Source of the DNA: UBA3951 sp050952125
GTDB lineage: Bacteria; Bacillota; Sulfobacillia; Fermentithermobacillales; Fermentithermobacillaceae
NCBI GenBank assembly: GCA_050952125.1
Contig: JBMNKK010000001.1
Location: 404,945-468,944 of the forward strand
Direction: 5' to 3'
Length of the DNA: 64,000 nucleotides
Part shown: positions 26,145 to 34,790 of the stretch, piece by piece
Layout of the letters: each line of letters opens with the position of its first letter
Position numbering within the stretch: position 1 is the first letter of the stretch
Notes under the pieces: generated by a model
Seen by the model: only the letters and a program-made list of their open reading frames with translations
Told to the model about the DNA's origin: nothing
Database searches by the model: none
Program-made: the position numbers and the translations under genes

Positions 26145-27761
26145 TCAGTCTCGTGCTGCCAGACCATCCAGCACTTGCCCCAGGTCGGACACTGCGATCA
26201 CCTTGAGCGGTAAGGACGCGTAGCGGTCTTGCCAGTTGGCTTGCGGTATGTAGGCTCTCTCCAGCCCGGCCTCGCGGGCGGCTTCGAGTTTTTGGTCAAC
26301 GCCTCCAACCGGCCTTATTTCACCCCTGATGGAGACTTCGCCGGTGAACGCTGTCCTTGGGTGAACCGGAGTCTCTGTCATAGCGGAATACACGCTTACA
26401 GCGATGGCAAGTCCTGCGGACGGCCCATCTACGGGAGTGCCTCCGGGGAAGTTGACGTGGATGTCGCGAGCGTAAGGCTTGATTCCAGCCAGCCCCGACA
26501 GAGCAGTCCTCACGTTCTCCACCGACGACATCACCATGCTCTTGCGGCGGAGTATGTGGGTGCCTTTTCCCATCTCCTCTTCCTCGATCACTCCAGTGAT
26601 TATCACCTCGCCGCGGCGGCCGCTCACCTCGTCCAGCACTTGAGACTCGACGTCGATTACGCAAGCCATTCCAGGACCGTAGACCGCCAAGCCCAGCGCT
26701 GCGCCGATGGATGGCTCTGAGTGTATGCAGGGGCTCGGCCGGGGACTGTGGTGCCCCTGAGCGATGATCCACTCGATGTCGTCGATTTCAATGGTCTTCC
26801 GCCCGTCCACTGTGATGAGGCCGGCGGCCATCTGGATCAAGTTGACGGCATCGCGGCCGTTATCTGCGTATTTTCGGACCATGGCGACAGCCCTGTCGGT
26901 TATCTCAACTCCCGCTTTGCGCGCGGCTCCTTCCGCGATCTTCCCCACCTCTTCCGGGGACAGAGCCCGAAAAAACACCTCCAAGCAACGTGACCGGAGA
27001 GCAGGAGATATGTCTTCAGGTGACCGCGTGGTAGCGCCAACCAGGCGAAAGTCGGCAGGCAGTCCGTTCTGGAAGATATCGTGGATATGCTCGGGTATGT
27101 TCGAGTCTTCCTGCGAGTAATAGGAACTCTCAAGAAAGACCCTCCTGTCTTCCAAAACCTTAAGCAGCTTGTTCATCTGAACAGGGTGCAGTTCGCCAAT
27201 TTCATCGAGGAACAGCATCCCGCCGTGAGCCTTGGTGACCGCGCCGGGTTTAGGCTGCGGGATTCCAGCTATCCCCATCGCCCCCGCTCCCTGATAGATC
27301 GGATCATGCACAGAGCCGATCAGGGGGTCTGCAATGCCGCGCTCATCGAAGCGGGCAATGGTGGCGTCCATTTCGATGAATCTCGCATCTTTCGCGAACG
27401 GCGATAGGCTGCTCTGTTTGGCCTGTTCCAGGACCAACCTGGCAGCTGCCGTCTTCCCCACTCCCGGCGGACCGTATATGAGGACATGCTGAGGGTTTGG
27501 CCCGCATAGGGCGGCTTTGAGTGCCCGGATGCCGTCGTCCTGCCCAATTACCTCTTCCAGAGCCATCGGGCGGGTCTTTTCGCTGAGAGGTTCGGTAAGC
27601 CGGATGCCCCTCATTTGCCTCAGCCGCTCCAGCTCTTTCTTTGACTCTCTGCCAACGGCTATTTTCTGGGTTTCTTGAGACTTCAGGAGGTTCCAGAAGT
27701 ACAAACCCATGACGACTGTAAGGAATAGTTGCAGGTAGATAAGAACTCCGGTGTTCAGCAC
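26145..27761 (-). CDS. lonB: ATP-dependent protease LonB
   Basis: 538 residues. No long N-domain; instead a membrane anchor (VLIYLQLFLTVVMGLYFW, residues about 5-25), then AAA+ Walker A IYGPPGVGKTAAARLVL, Walker B GGMLFLDEIGELH, arginine finger region SPALRSRCLEV, and a Lon protease domain with Ser in VDGPSAGLAIAVSV and Lys in GGVDQKLEAARE. This is the LonB of spore formers, made in the forespore under sigma-F in Bacillus. GTG start with only a weak upstream site. Gene order lonB-lonA is conserved in Firmicutes. Confidence 0.95.
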   Translation of the reverse strand: MLNTGVLIYLQLFLTVVMGLYFWNLLKSQETQKIAVGRESKKELERLRQMRGIRLTEPLSEKTRPMALEEVIGQDDGIRALKAALCGPNPQHVLIYGPPGVGKTAAARLVLEQAKQSSLSPFAKDARFIEMDATIARFDERGIADPLIGSVHDPIYQGAGAMGIAGIPQPKPGAVTKAHGGMLFLDEIGELHPVQMNKLLKVLEDRRVFLESSYYSQEDSNIPEHIHDIFQNGLPADFRLVGATTRSPEDISPALRSRCLEVFFRALSPEEVGKIAEGAARKAGVEITDRAVAMVRKYADNGRDAVNLIQMAAGLITVDGRKTIEIDDIEWIIAQGHHSPRPSPCIHSEPSIGAALGLAVYGPGMACVIDVESQVLDEVSGRRGEVIITGVIEEEEMGKGTHILRRKSMVMSSVENVRTALSGLAGIKPYARDIHVNFPGGTPVDGPSAGLAIAVSVYSAMTETPVHPRTAFTGEVSIRGEIRPVGGVDQKLEAAREAGLERAYIPQANWQDRYASLPLKVIAVSDLGQVLDGLAARD

Positions 27762-27868
27762 GTTTCCGACCCCTTGTTCTGGGCTTCGCTAGGTAGGTTC
27801 TGCCTATTCTGCGCGGATTATTAGAGGAGTAATCGAACCGGTGGCAGAACTTGGCGGGGCAGGAGTGT

Positions 27869-28106
27869 CCGCCGCGACCGTGGGACTTTCCTGAAAACTG
27901 CCCGGTTAGGAGAGATACTGATACCCCTGATCCGAGAGTACCAAGCTGCCGACCTCGTGACCGTGTAACTATCTCCAACGGTCAGCCGCAACGATGAGAC
28001 TTTCTGCAATCATCCGCCGTGACCGTGAGACTTCCTGTAATCGTCCGCCGCGACCATGGGATTTTCTGCGATCGTCCGCCTCGGACCGAGGAGACTCCGG
28101 TTTGGA
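27869..28106. repeat. 31-bp imperfect tandem repeat array
   Basis: Best units at 27983-28013, 28014-28044, 28045-28075 and the degenerate 28076-28106, all 31 bp and aligned as CCGCCGcGACC.TG.GA.TTtCTG.aAtCGT. Further units can be read at 27952-27982 and, out of exact register, 27869-27899. The array fills the divergent intergenic region between lonB (-) and the winged-helix/nuclease gene (+) and ends 22 nt before the latter's promoter. Could be a multi-site operator; no known element matches. Confidence 0.75.
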
Positions 28107-28127
28107 CTACACGGCCACACGGGTATC

Positions 28128-28136
28128 TGGTATAAT
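28128..28136 (+). promoter_or_regulatory. Extended -10 promoter of the winged-helix/nuclease gene
   Basis: TGGTATAAT, a TGn-TATAAT extended -10 element, 39 nt before the proposed start codon. No good -35 at 17 nt; TTGGAC lies at 23 nt. Extended -10 promoters can do without a -35. Confidence 0.6.
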
Positions 28137-28175
28137 TTGCCAGGGCGCCCGGTGGAACACCGGAGGAGATTTCAA

Positions 28176-28907
28176 CTGAGAGTATCATTTCGTATTGTGG
28201 AGGAACTCACCAACGTCACAGAATTGAGCCCGACGGCAAAGTCCATCTACACATCGATAATGGTGAATGACCCCGAGTCTATGCGACATCTGTCAAATAT
28301 CATGCGCCTGGGCGCTGGACCCGTGATTCACCACTGCAGAGCACTGACGAGTGCGGGATGGGTGCAGCTTATCTCCGATGGGAGGAAGATCCGGCCGGTT
28401 GCCATACTTCCGTCAGCAATAGAGGCCAAGTTGGCCCGGGAGGCCCGCGAGCGGATTGAGATAGCGCAGTTCAAAGGGGAAGCAACCACAAGAGCGTTTG
28501 TTGACTGGATAGTCGCGCCCACAGTCCGGCTTGTTTTTTGCGCACGACCCGCTTGGCTACACAATCCTGAGACCGGCCAGAACTTGGAGTATGATATCTT
28601 CTCTCCCGAACGGTTCTGGGGAGTTGAGTACCAGGGGGAGCAACACTTCGGACCGACCAGACTCTACCCAGGTGAAAAGCCGTTCGTAGACAGGTTCAAG
28701 AGAGACCAGCTCAAGATGAAGCTTTCGGAGAAGAACAACGTGAGGCTGTCTATTGTAACCAAAGAAGACCTGTCGCTTGAGAGAATCGAAAAGGCGATCC
28801 CCCCGGATATTCCGCGTAGGACTATGGACCCCAAAGGACCGTTTGTGCAGATGCTGGAGAAACTCGGCGAGGAGATTGCCAGGAGGCATGAGTGGGACAG
28901 AGAGTAG
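28176..28907 (+). CDS. Winged-helix plus PD-(D/E)XK nuclease-like protein
   Basis: About 243 residues. The N-terminal 80 residues (ELSPTAKSIYTSIMVNDPES, then IMRLGAGPVIHHCRALTSAG, VQLISDGRKIRPVA) look like a winged-helix module. The C-terminal part has a nuclease-like core: NLEYDIFSPERFWGVEYQGE (Asp, then ExQ), QHFGPT, and RDQLKMKLSEKNNVRL with a Lys, resembling the D-ExQ-K core of small PD-(D/E)XK endonucleases. CTG 28176 is exactly 7 nt behind GGAGGAG; the next standard start is GTG 28197. Alone on the + strand inside the tig-clp-lon block. Function not established; not a family I can name with certainty. Confidence 0.65.
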   Translation: MRVSFRIVEELTNVTELSPTAKSIYTSIMVNDPESMRHLSNIMRLGAGPVIHHCRALTSAGWVQLISDGRKIRPVAILPSAIEAKLAREARERIEIAQFKGEATTRAFVDWIVAPTVRLVFCARPAWLHNPETGQNLEYDIFSPERFWGVEYQGEQHFGPTRLYPGEKPFVDRFKRDQLKMKLSEKNNVRLSIVTKEDLSLERIEKAIPPDIPRRTMDPKGPFVQMLEKLGEEIARRHEWDRE

Positions 28908-28982
28908 AACGGCGCGTGGATGTCGGAGCGGAACACATCAATGCGGGCAGTGCTGACAAGGCCGGCGACCTACCAAAACTGA

Positions 28983-29004
28983 AAGCCCCCCGTTCGGGGG
29001 GCTT
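28983..29004. terminator. Bidirectional terminator
   Basis: AAGCCCCCC-GTTC-GGGGGGCTT followed by TTTTCCTT on the + strand; the minus strand side also has TTTCAGTTTT. Serves the nuclease-like gene and clpX, which converge here. Confidence 0.9.
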
Positions 29005-29056
29005 TTCCTTCTAGGAGTTTTTTGGGGCGCGCCTCTTCCTTGCACCCCTCGGCCTT

Positions 29057-30316
29057 CTACGCCGTTTCTTCCTTCTTCTTGGGTTTGCGCTCGGAAGTAA
29101 CGAGGATGGGCGGGGCACCGTTCAAGACCGCGTCCTTGGTCATGACGCACTTGGAGACATCTACCCTCGATGGGATGTCGTACATTATCTCCAGCATCCT
29201 GTCTTCGAGAACGGATCTCAGTCCGCGGGCGCCGGTGCCGCGCTTAATAGCCTCCTTCGCTACAGCGCGAATGGCCTCTTCCTGGAACTCGAGCGTCACC
29301 CCGTCCATAGCGAAGATCTTCTGATACTGCTTCACCAGCGCGCTCTTGGGTTCAACAAGTATCCGGATGAGATCCTCCTCAGACAAGGCATCCAGGCCCA
29401 CTATGACAGGGATGCGCCCGATGAACTCAGGGATCATCCCGTATTTCAGAAGGTCCTGAGGCAGTATCTTGGACAATATCTCGCCGATATTGCCTTCATG
29501 ACGCGACTTGACCTCGGATCTAAACCCCATAACCTTCTGCCCGATGCGGTTCTGGATGATCTTCTCAATGCCGTCGAAAGCACCGCCGCAGATAAACAAG
29601 ATATCCGTGGTATCTACCTGGATGAACTCTTGGTGCGGGTGCTTGCGGCCTCCCAGCGGCGGAACATTGGCTACAGTCCCCTCAAGGATCTTGAGAAGAG
29701 CCTGCTGAACACCTTCGCCGGAGACATCCCTGGTAATCGACGGATTCTCCGACTTCCTCGCGATCTTGTCGATCTCGTCGATGTAGATGATGCCTCTTTC
29801 GGCCTTCTCAATATCGTAGTCTGCAGCCTGAACCAAGCGGAGCAAGATGTTCTCAACGTCTTCGCCTACATAGCCGGCCTCGGTCAACGTCGTGGCATCG
29901 GCTATCGCGAAGGGCACGTTCAGCATCTTTGCCAGGTTCTGAGCCAGATAGGTTTTCCCGACGCCGGTCGGCCCCAGCATGACGATGTTGGCCTTCTGAA
30001 TCTCCACATCGTCGCTCTTTTTCGGGCGTCCAACCCTCTTGTAGTGGTTGTACACGGCTACGGACAACGTCTTCTTAGCCCGCTCCTGCCCTATGACATA
30101 CTGGTCGAGGAACTCCTTGATCTCCTTAGGCTTAGGGACCTCCTTCAGGTTCTCTTCGGCGTCTTCGTCCAGCTCTTCAGATATGATCTCATTGCATAGG
30201 TCTATACACTCATCGCAGATGTACACTCCTGGCCCCGCGATGAGCCGCTTCACCTGGTCTTGATACTTACCGCAAAAAGAGCACTTCAGTCCCTTTTGTT
30301 CCTCGAATCTGAACAT
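29057..30316 (-). CDS. clpX: ATP-dependent Clp protease ATP-binding subunit ClpX
   Basis: 419 residues. N-terminal zinc-binding domain with C12/C15 and C34/C37 (KCSFCGKYQ...YICDECIDLC), Walker A GPTGVGKTYLAQNLA, Walker B GIIYIDEIDKIARK, pore loop GYVGEDVE, sensor and Arg finger RRGTGARGLRS-type motif (RGTGARGLRSVLEDRM). The IGF loop reads NRIGQKVMGF. Unfoldase that feeds ClpP. It starts 14 nt after the clpP stop, so the two are cotranscribed. Confidence 0.98.
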   Translation of the reverse strand: MFRFEEQKGLKCSFCGKYQDQVKRLIAGPGVYICDECIDLCNEIISEELDEDAEENLKEVPKPKEIKEFLDQYVIGQERAKKTLSVAVYNHYKRVGRPKKSDDVEIQKANIVMLGPTGVGKTYLAQNLAKMLNVPFAIADATTLTEAGYVGEDVENILLRLVQAADYDIEKAERGIIYIDEIDKIARKSENPSITRDVSGEGVQQALLKILEGTVANVPPLGGRKHPHQEFIQVDTTDILFICGGAFDGIEKIIQNRIGQKVMGFRSEVKSRHEGNIGEILSKILPQDLLKYGMIPEFIGRIPVIVGLDALSEEDLIRILVEPKSALVKQYQKIFAMDGVTLEFQEEAIRAVAKEAIKRGTGARGLRSVLEDRMLEIMYDIPSRVDVSKCVMTKDAVLNGAPPILVTSERKPKKKEETA

Positions 30317-30330
30317 CCTTTCACCTCGGC

Positions 30331-30930
30331 TTATTTCGAGACTTTGTGGGTAGGCACCAGGATGTCATCTACTAGGCCGTAAGCTTTGGTTTCCTCAGCG
30401 TTCATCCAGAAGTCTCGATCCGTATCCCGCTCGATCCTGTCGAGGGGTTGGCCGGTATGTTTGGCCAGAATCTTGTTGAGCGTGTCTTTGGTGCGCAGGA
30501 TCTCCCGCGCAGCTATCTGTACTTCTGTTGCCTGACCTTGAACTCCTCCCAAAGGCTGGTGGATCAGGGTCTTGGCGTTGGGCAGGCAATACCTTCTGCC
30601 CTTAGTTCCCCCTGCAAGAAGTACCGCACCCATGCTGGCGGCAAGGCCCACACAGATGGTGGATACCGGCGGTTTCACGTGCTGCATGGTGTCGTAGATG
30701 GCCATGCCCGCGGAAACCGAACCGCCGGGAGAGTTGATGTATAGAGAGATCTCCTTGTCAGGGTCCTCGGCCTGCAGGAACAAGAACTGAGCGACCACGA
30801 GATTGGCTATGTTGTCATCGATAGGTGTGCCCACGAAAACGATCCTGTCCTTGAGCAATCTGGAGTAGATGTCATAGGCGCGCTCGCCTCTTCCGGTCTG
30901 CTCCACGACCATTGGCACAAGATGAGGCAT
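30331..30930 (-). CDS. clpP: ATP-dependent Clp protease proteolytic subunit ClpP
   Basis: 199 residues. Catalytic triad visible: S99 (GLAASMGAVLLAGG), H124 (TLIHQPLGG) and D173 (ERDTDRDFWM). The handle and axial-loop sequences INSPGGSVSAGMAIYDTMQ are typical. Tetradecameric serine protease partnered with ClpX downstream. Lies 76 nt after tig, giving the classic tig-clpP-clpX order. Confidence 0.98.
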   Translation of the reverse strand: MPHLVPMVVEQTGRGERAYDIYSRLLKDRIVFVGTPIDDNIANLVVAQFLFLQAEDPDKEISLYINSPGGSVSAGMAIYDTMQHVKPPVSTICVGLAASMGAVLLAGGTKGRRYCLPNAKTLIHQPLGGVQGQATEVQIAAREILRTKDTLNKILAKHTGQPLDRIERDTDRDFWMNAEETKAYGLVDDILVPTHKVSK

Positions 30931-31006
30931 TATCTCATTCCTCCGTTCTCAGTGTAAGGATTATCTTATCCCCAGATGGCTGCAACTATCTCCCTGAAAA
31001 AGGGGG

Positions 31007-32596
31007 TTACTCGGACTTCGCCGGCGCCTTCTTCCTACGTTTCGGCGCAGCCTTGACCTTATCTGACTCTGTCGCAGCCACTTCAGCTTCTGCACCGGTG
31101 CCCGGTTCGGGCTTGGCGGGCTCTACCGCTTCAGCAGAGAGCTCGGGTTTCGCAGCTGCCTCCGCCTTCTCGGCGACGGCCTCAGGCTCGGGCTTCGCAG
31201 GTGCCTCTGCATCGGCGGCGGCCTCAGGCGCGGCCCCGGGCCGGTCCTTGTCACTCGCCTCAGCACCCTCTTCCGGTTTCACTTCTTCTACCTTATCTAA
31301 AGGAAGCGGAGTCCCCGCTTTATCAGCTGCCTTGATGGCCAAAGCCTTCATCGTCTCAAGCCTTCTGAGATCGCTCCTGACGCTATCCAGCGCGCCTCTG
31401 AACTGCAGAGTTGTTCTGACAGTGTCGGCATCCTTGCCCATCTGCCTGGCAAAGGCCTCTACTACCGAGTTCATAGCCTCTTCAGGGACCTCAGTGTTCT
31501 CCTTGTCGGCTATCGCGTCAAGAACCAGTTCCCGGCGGACATCCTTCTCGGCTTCAGCATGAAACTCGTTCCTGAGATCATCGACGGTTTTCCCGGTTGA
31601 CTTGAGGTAGGCGTCGAAGCTGGTGTTGGCTTCCTGAAGGCGCTCGGCGAACCTCTGCAGGAGCTCCTGCTCGCGACGTTCGATCATCGGCCCGGGAATC
31701 TCGACCTTACCTTTAGCCAGGGCGGCCTCCTCAACCTTCTGAGAGTGGATCCTCCTGGCGGTATCGGTCCTCATCGCCTCAAGCCGCTGCTTGATATCTG
31801 CCTTTACGTCATCAATGCTGTCTTTGCCGAGATTCTTGAGGAACTCCTCGTCAGACGGCATTTTCTTCCGGTAGCAATCCTTAACCTCCAAAGAGAACTT
31901 GGCGTCTTTCGGCTCCTCGCCTTCCTCAGCGGGATACGTTCCGGCGAACTCCTTGGTCTCGCCTTTCTTCATACCTGTGAGAGCCTCTGAAAGACCGGGC
32001 ACAATGCCGTATTCCCTGCCTACCTCCACATAGGAGAGATCCTGGTCGATCTCTGCCTTGAAGGAACCGCCCTCGATGCCCGTCACGTGGCAGGTAGCGT
32101 AGTCGCCCTGCTCAAGCGCCTCACCGTCCGCCATCGGCGAAAGCTCGGCCATTCTCTCGCGAAGGAAACTAATCTGCTGCTCGACATCTTCGTCAGTAAC
32201 AGGTTGGACCTCGTAAGGAACCGACAGGTCATCGTAGTTCTCAAGGGTGACTTCAGGTCGGACATAGACTGTGGCTTTGAAGGTGAGGGGTTCACCCTGC
32301 TTGAAGTTGATCTCGTCGAACTCGGGTTCATCCACCGGATCGATCTTGGCTTCTTCGACAGCCGCGAGATACTGATCGGGCAAGACTTCCTTCATAGCCT
32401 CCTCGTAGAGGACTTCCTTACCGTAATAGCGCTCTACGATGAACCTCGGAGCTTTGCCGCGTCGGAAACCCGGGATGTTAACCCTCCTGACGACGCTCTT
32501 ATATGCTTTGTCGAGGGACTCGTCGACAACGCTCGACGGCGCCTCGATTGTGAGCACCACCTTCGAACCTTCTAGCTTCTCAACGCTAACCTTCAC
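31007..32596 (-). CDS. tig: Trigger factor with long acidic/Ala-Pro tail
   Basis: 529 residues against the usual 430 or so. Ribosome-binding domain with the signature GFRRGKAPRFIVERYYG (about residues 42-58), PPIase domain (GDYATCHVTGIEGGSF through SLEVKDCYRKKMP), and the C-terminal chaperone arms. After about residue 430 a roughly 100-residue tail rich in Ala, Glu, Pro and Lys (EAAADAEAPAKPEPEAVAEK) ends in the basic KAAPKRRKKAPAKSE. The tail is probably disordered. GTG start behind AAGGAGG. Ribosome-associated folding factor; heads the clp block. Confidence 0.95.
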   Translation of the reverse strand: MKVSVEKLEGSKVVLTIEAPSSVVDESLDKAYKSVVRRVNIPGFRRGKAPRFIVERYYGKEVLYEEAMKEVLPDQYLAAVEEAKIDPVDEPEFDEINFKQGEPLTFKATVYVRPEVTLENYDDLSVPYEVQPVTDEDVEQQISFLRERMAELSPMADGEALEQGDYATCHVTGIEGGSFKAEIDQDLSYVEVGREYGIVPGLSEALTGMKKGETKEFAGTYPAEEGEEPKDAKFSLEVKDCYRKKMPSDEEFLKNLGKDSIDDVKADIKQRLEAMRTDTARRIHSQKVEEAALAKGKVEIPGPMIERREQELLQRFAERLQEANTSFDAYLKSTGKTVDDLRNEFHAEAEKDVRRELVLDAIADKENTEVPEEAMNSVVEAFARQMGKDADTVRTTLQFRGALDSVRSDLRRLETMKALAIKAADKAGTPLPLDKVEEVKPEEGAEASDKDRPGAAPEAAADAEAPAKPEPEAVAEKAEAAAKPELSAEAVEPAKPEPGTGAEAEVAATESDKVKAAPKRRKKAPAKSE

Positions 32597-32697
32597 AATC
32601 TGGTCCTCCTTAAGCCTTACCTTATTGGTATCGTATTGCCTTCATCGTAACTTCGCTGCTTGTCCTCAAGGGTCAGCTGGAAATGAAATCAATCTTT

Positions 32698-32725
32698 AGT
32701 ATATTACCAGATCAGGGCAGGCCAA
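32698..32725 (-). promoter_or_regulatory. Possible tig promoter
   Basis: Minus strand: TTGGCC (32725-32720), 16 nt, TATACT (32703-32698), about 100 nt before the tig GTG. A reasonable sigma-A match. Confidence 0.5.
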
Positions 32726-32802
32726 AAAAGGATGGAGGGTAAGGAAAACACCGGCCGTTCAGATCTCCAACATAGACTGGTTCTATGGCAGGAGTACGTC
32801 GG

Positions 32803-33756
32803 CTATCGCGCCCCTTTGATGATCCTCCGGTATTCGGCCAACTCAGAAGGTGAGCAGTACACGAAGTGCTCCGGCTCTACCTCAACCATTGAGGGCTGTT
32901 CCTGCGAGTAATCGTGGTCCCTTTCAGGGTCATAGTCAATACGCTTCCTCATTCTCTCGGTGAGAGGGTTTGGCTCCGGTATTGCAGACAGCAGCGCGCG
33001 AGTGTACGGATGCAGCGGCTTCTCGTACAGATCGTTGCCCCTCGCGATCTCAACCAAGCGGCCGTAGTACATGACGCCTATCCTGTCGGAGAAGTACTTC
33101 ACCACTGAAAGGTTGTGGGCGATGAACAGGATGGTAAGGCCGAACTCCTCTTTCAGATCGTTCAGGAGGTTGATGACCTGTGCCTGAATCGACACGTCCA
33201 GCGCAGAAACCGGCTCGTCGGCGATTATCATCTTTGGCTGGATGATGAGCGCACGTGCGACTCCTATACGCTGCCGTTGCCCGCCTGAGAATTCATGCGG
33301 GTATCGGGTTGCGTGTTCTTCGTTCAACCCGACCTTTTCAAGCATCTCCACGACGCGCCTTCTGATCTCTGCCGGATCCTTAACGCCTCTAACCTTGAGG
33401 CCCTCCCCCACTATTTCCTCTATGGTCATCCGCGGATTGAGTGATTCTATGGGATCCTGGAAGATCATCGCGATGTTATCCGACAGATATCTCCTAAGCT
33501 CATTTGTCATCTTGCCCGAGATCTCGCGGCCATTGAAATACACCTTTCCTGAAGTGGGATCGTGCAGGCGTATGATGGTTCGCCCCGTTGTTGTCTTGCC
33601 GCAGCCCGACTCCCCCACAAGCCCGAAAGTTTCGGCGGGCTTGATACCGAAGCTGACATTGTCAACAGCCTTGACGACCAGCTGGTTCTTACCCCTACCC
33701 GATACGAAGTACTGGCAAAGGTTCTCTACCTCCAGAAGGTAAGTGGAATCAGCCAT
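32803..33756 (-). CDS. oppF: Oligopeptide ABC transporter ATP-binding protein OppF/DppF
   Basis: About 317 residues. Walker A GLVGESGCGKTTTGRTI, signature FSGGQRQRIGVARAL, Walker B PKMIIADEPVSALDVS, H-loop LFIAHNLSVV, and the peptide-transporter C-terminal zone EKPLHPYTRALLSAIPEPNP. ATG 33756 with AAGGAG upstream is preferred over GTG 33768, whose SD spacing is too short. It overlaps the oppD stop by 8 nt. The C-terminus EHFVYCSPSELAEY lacks the usual pair of cysteines for an iron-sulfur site. Confidence 0.95.
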   Translation of the reverse strand: MADSTYLLEVENLCQYFVSGRGKNQLVVKAVDNVSFGIKPAETFGLVGESGCGKTTTGRTIIRLHDPTSGKVYFNGREISGKMTNELRRYLSDNIAMIFQDPIESLNPRMTIEEIVGEGLKVRGVKDPAEIRRRVVEMLEKVGLNEEHATRYPHEFSGGQRQRIGVARALIIQPKMIIADEPVSALDVSIQAQVINLLNDLKEEFGLTILFIAHNLSVVKYFSDRIGVMYYGRLVEIARGNDLYEKPLHPYTRALLSAIPEPNPLTERMRKRIDYDPERDHDYSQEQPSMVEVEPEHFVYCSPSELAEYRRIIKGAR

Positions 33757-34786
33757 TTGCCACTCCACTCCTTTTCATCCTGTCTATTCTCGCTTTGAGG
33801 ACGTCCGGGATCTCAACCTTCGGCGCCTTCGGATGGAGCAGCCACGTGGCTGCATAATGCGTGCCGGAGAGTTTAAAGAAGGGCGGCTCCTTCTCGAAGT
33901 CAATCCTCATCGCGTAGGTGTTCCTAACCGAAAACGCGTCGCCCTTAGGCGGATAGATCATGTTTGGCGGGGTGCCCGGAATGGCGAGCAGCCTCTCCTT
34001 TGTCTGCAAGTCGGGCATGGAGCTGAGAAGGGCCCAAGTGTACGGATGGGCGGGATTGAAGAAAATCTCCTCGCTTGTCCCTGTTTCAACGATTTTCCCG
34101 GCGTACATTACGTTTACCCTGTCGGCCATGTTTGCGACAACACCGAGATCGTGCGTTATGAAGATGACCGAAAGGTGCCTTTCTTTCTTTATCTGGTTGA
34201 TGAGTTCCAGTATCTTTGCCTGAACCGTGACATCCAACGCCGTCGTAGGTTCATCGCAGATGAGTATCTCCGGATCTCCTGCAAGGGCGATGGCGATCAC
34301 GATTCTCTGCCTCATTCCGCCGGAAAACTGGAAAGGGTATTGGTTGAACCGGCGGTCAGGCTGCGGGATTCCGACGGCATCCATGAGCTCAAGAGCCCGG
34401 ACCTTTGCCGCTTTCTTGGTCATCTTCCCTGTGAGTGTCAGAGCCTCAACGATCTGATTGCCGACCTTCATGATCGGATTGAGGGCGGAAAGCGGGTCCT
34501 GGAAGATCAAACCTATCCTGCTGCCGCGGATTTTATGGAAATCTTCCTCGCTCAACTTGATAAGGTCCTTACCATCGTAGAGGATCTCACCGGACTCGAT
34601 GATGGCGTTTTGGGGCAGAATCCCCATTATCGCCTTCACGCTCACAGACTTGCCTGAACCGGACTCACCTACAATGGCAACAGTTTCGCCCCGGTTTAGA
34701 TTGAAACTAATGCCTCGCACCGCCTGAACAAGACCGCCGTATGCCCTGAAGGAGATCCTAAGGTCATTGACCTGTAGAATAGTCAT
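33749..34786 (-). CDS. oppD: Oligopeptide ABC transporter ATP-binding protein OppD/DppD
   Basis: About 345 residues. Walker A AIVGESGSGKSVSVKAIMG, signature FSGGMRQRIVIAIAL, Walker B PEILICDEPTTALDVT, and the C-terminal peptide-transporter motif NPAHPYTWALLSSMPDL. ATG 34786 has GGGGAG at good distance; the frame from 34819 adds an unlikely leader. It begins 4 nt after the oppC stop. Pairs with OppF to power peptide import. Confidence 0.95.
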   Translation of the reverse strand: MTILQVNDLRISFRAYGGLVQAVRGISFNLNRGETVAIVGESGSGKSVSVKAIMGILPQNAIIESGEILYDGKDLIKLSEEDFHKIRGSRIGLIFQDPLSALNPIMKVGNQIVEALTLTGKMTKKAAKVRALELMDAVGIPQPDRRFNQYPFQFSGGMRQRIVIAIALAGDPEILICDEPTTALDVTVQAKILELINQIKKERHLSVIFITHDLGVVANMADRVNVMYAGKIVETGTSEEIFFNPAHPYTWALLSSMPDLQTKERLLAIPGTPPNMIYPPKGDAFSVRNTYAMRIDFEKEPPFFKLSGTHYAATWLLHPKAPKVEIPDVLKARIDRMKRSGVANG

Positions 34787-34790
34787 TCCT

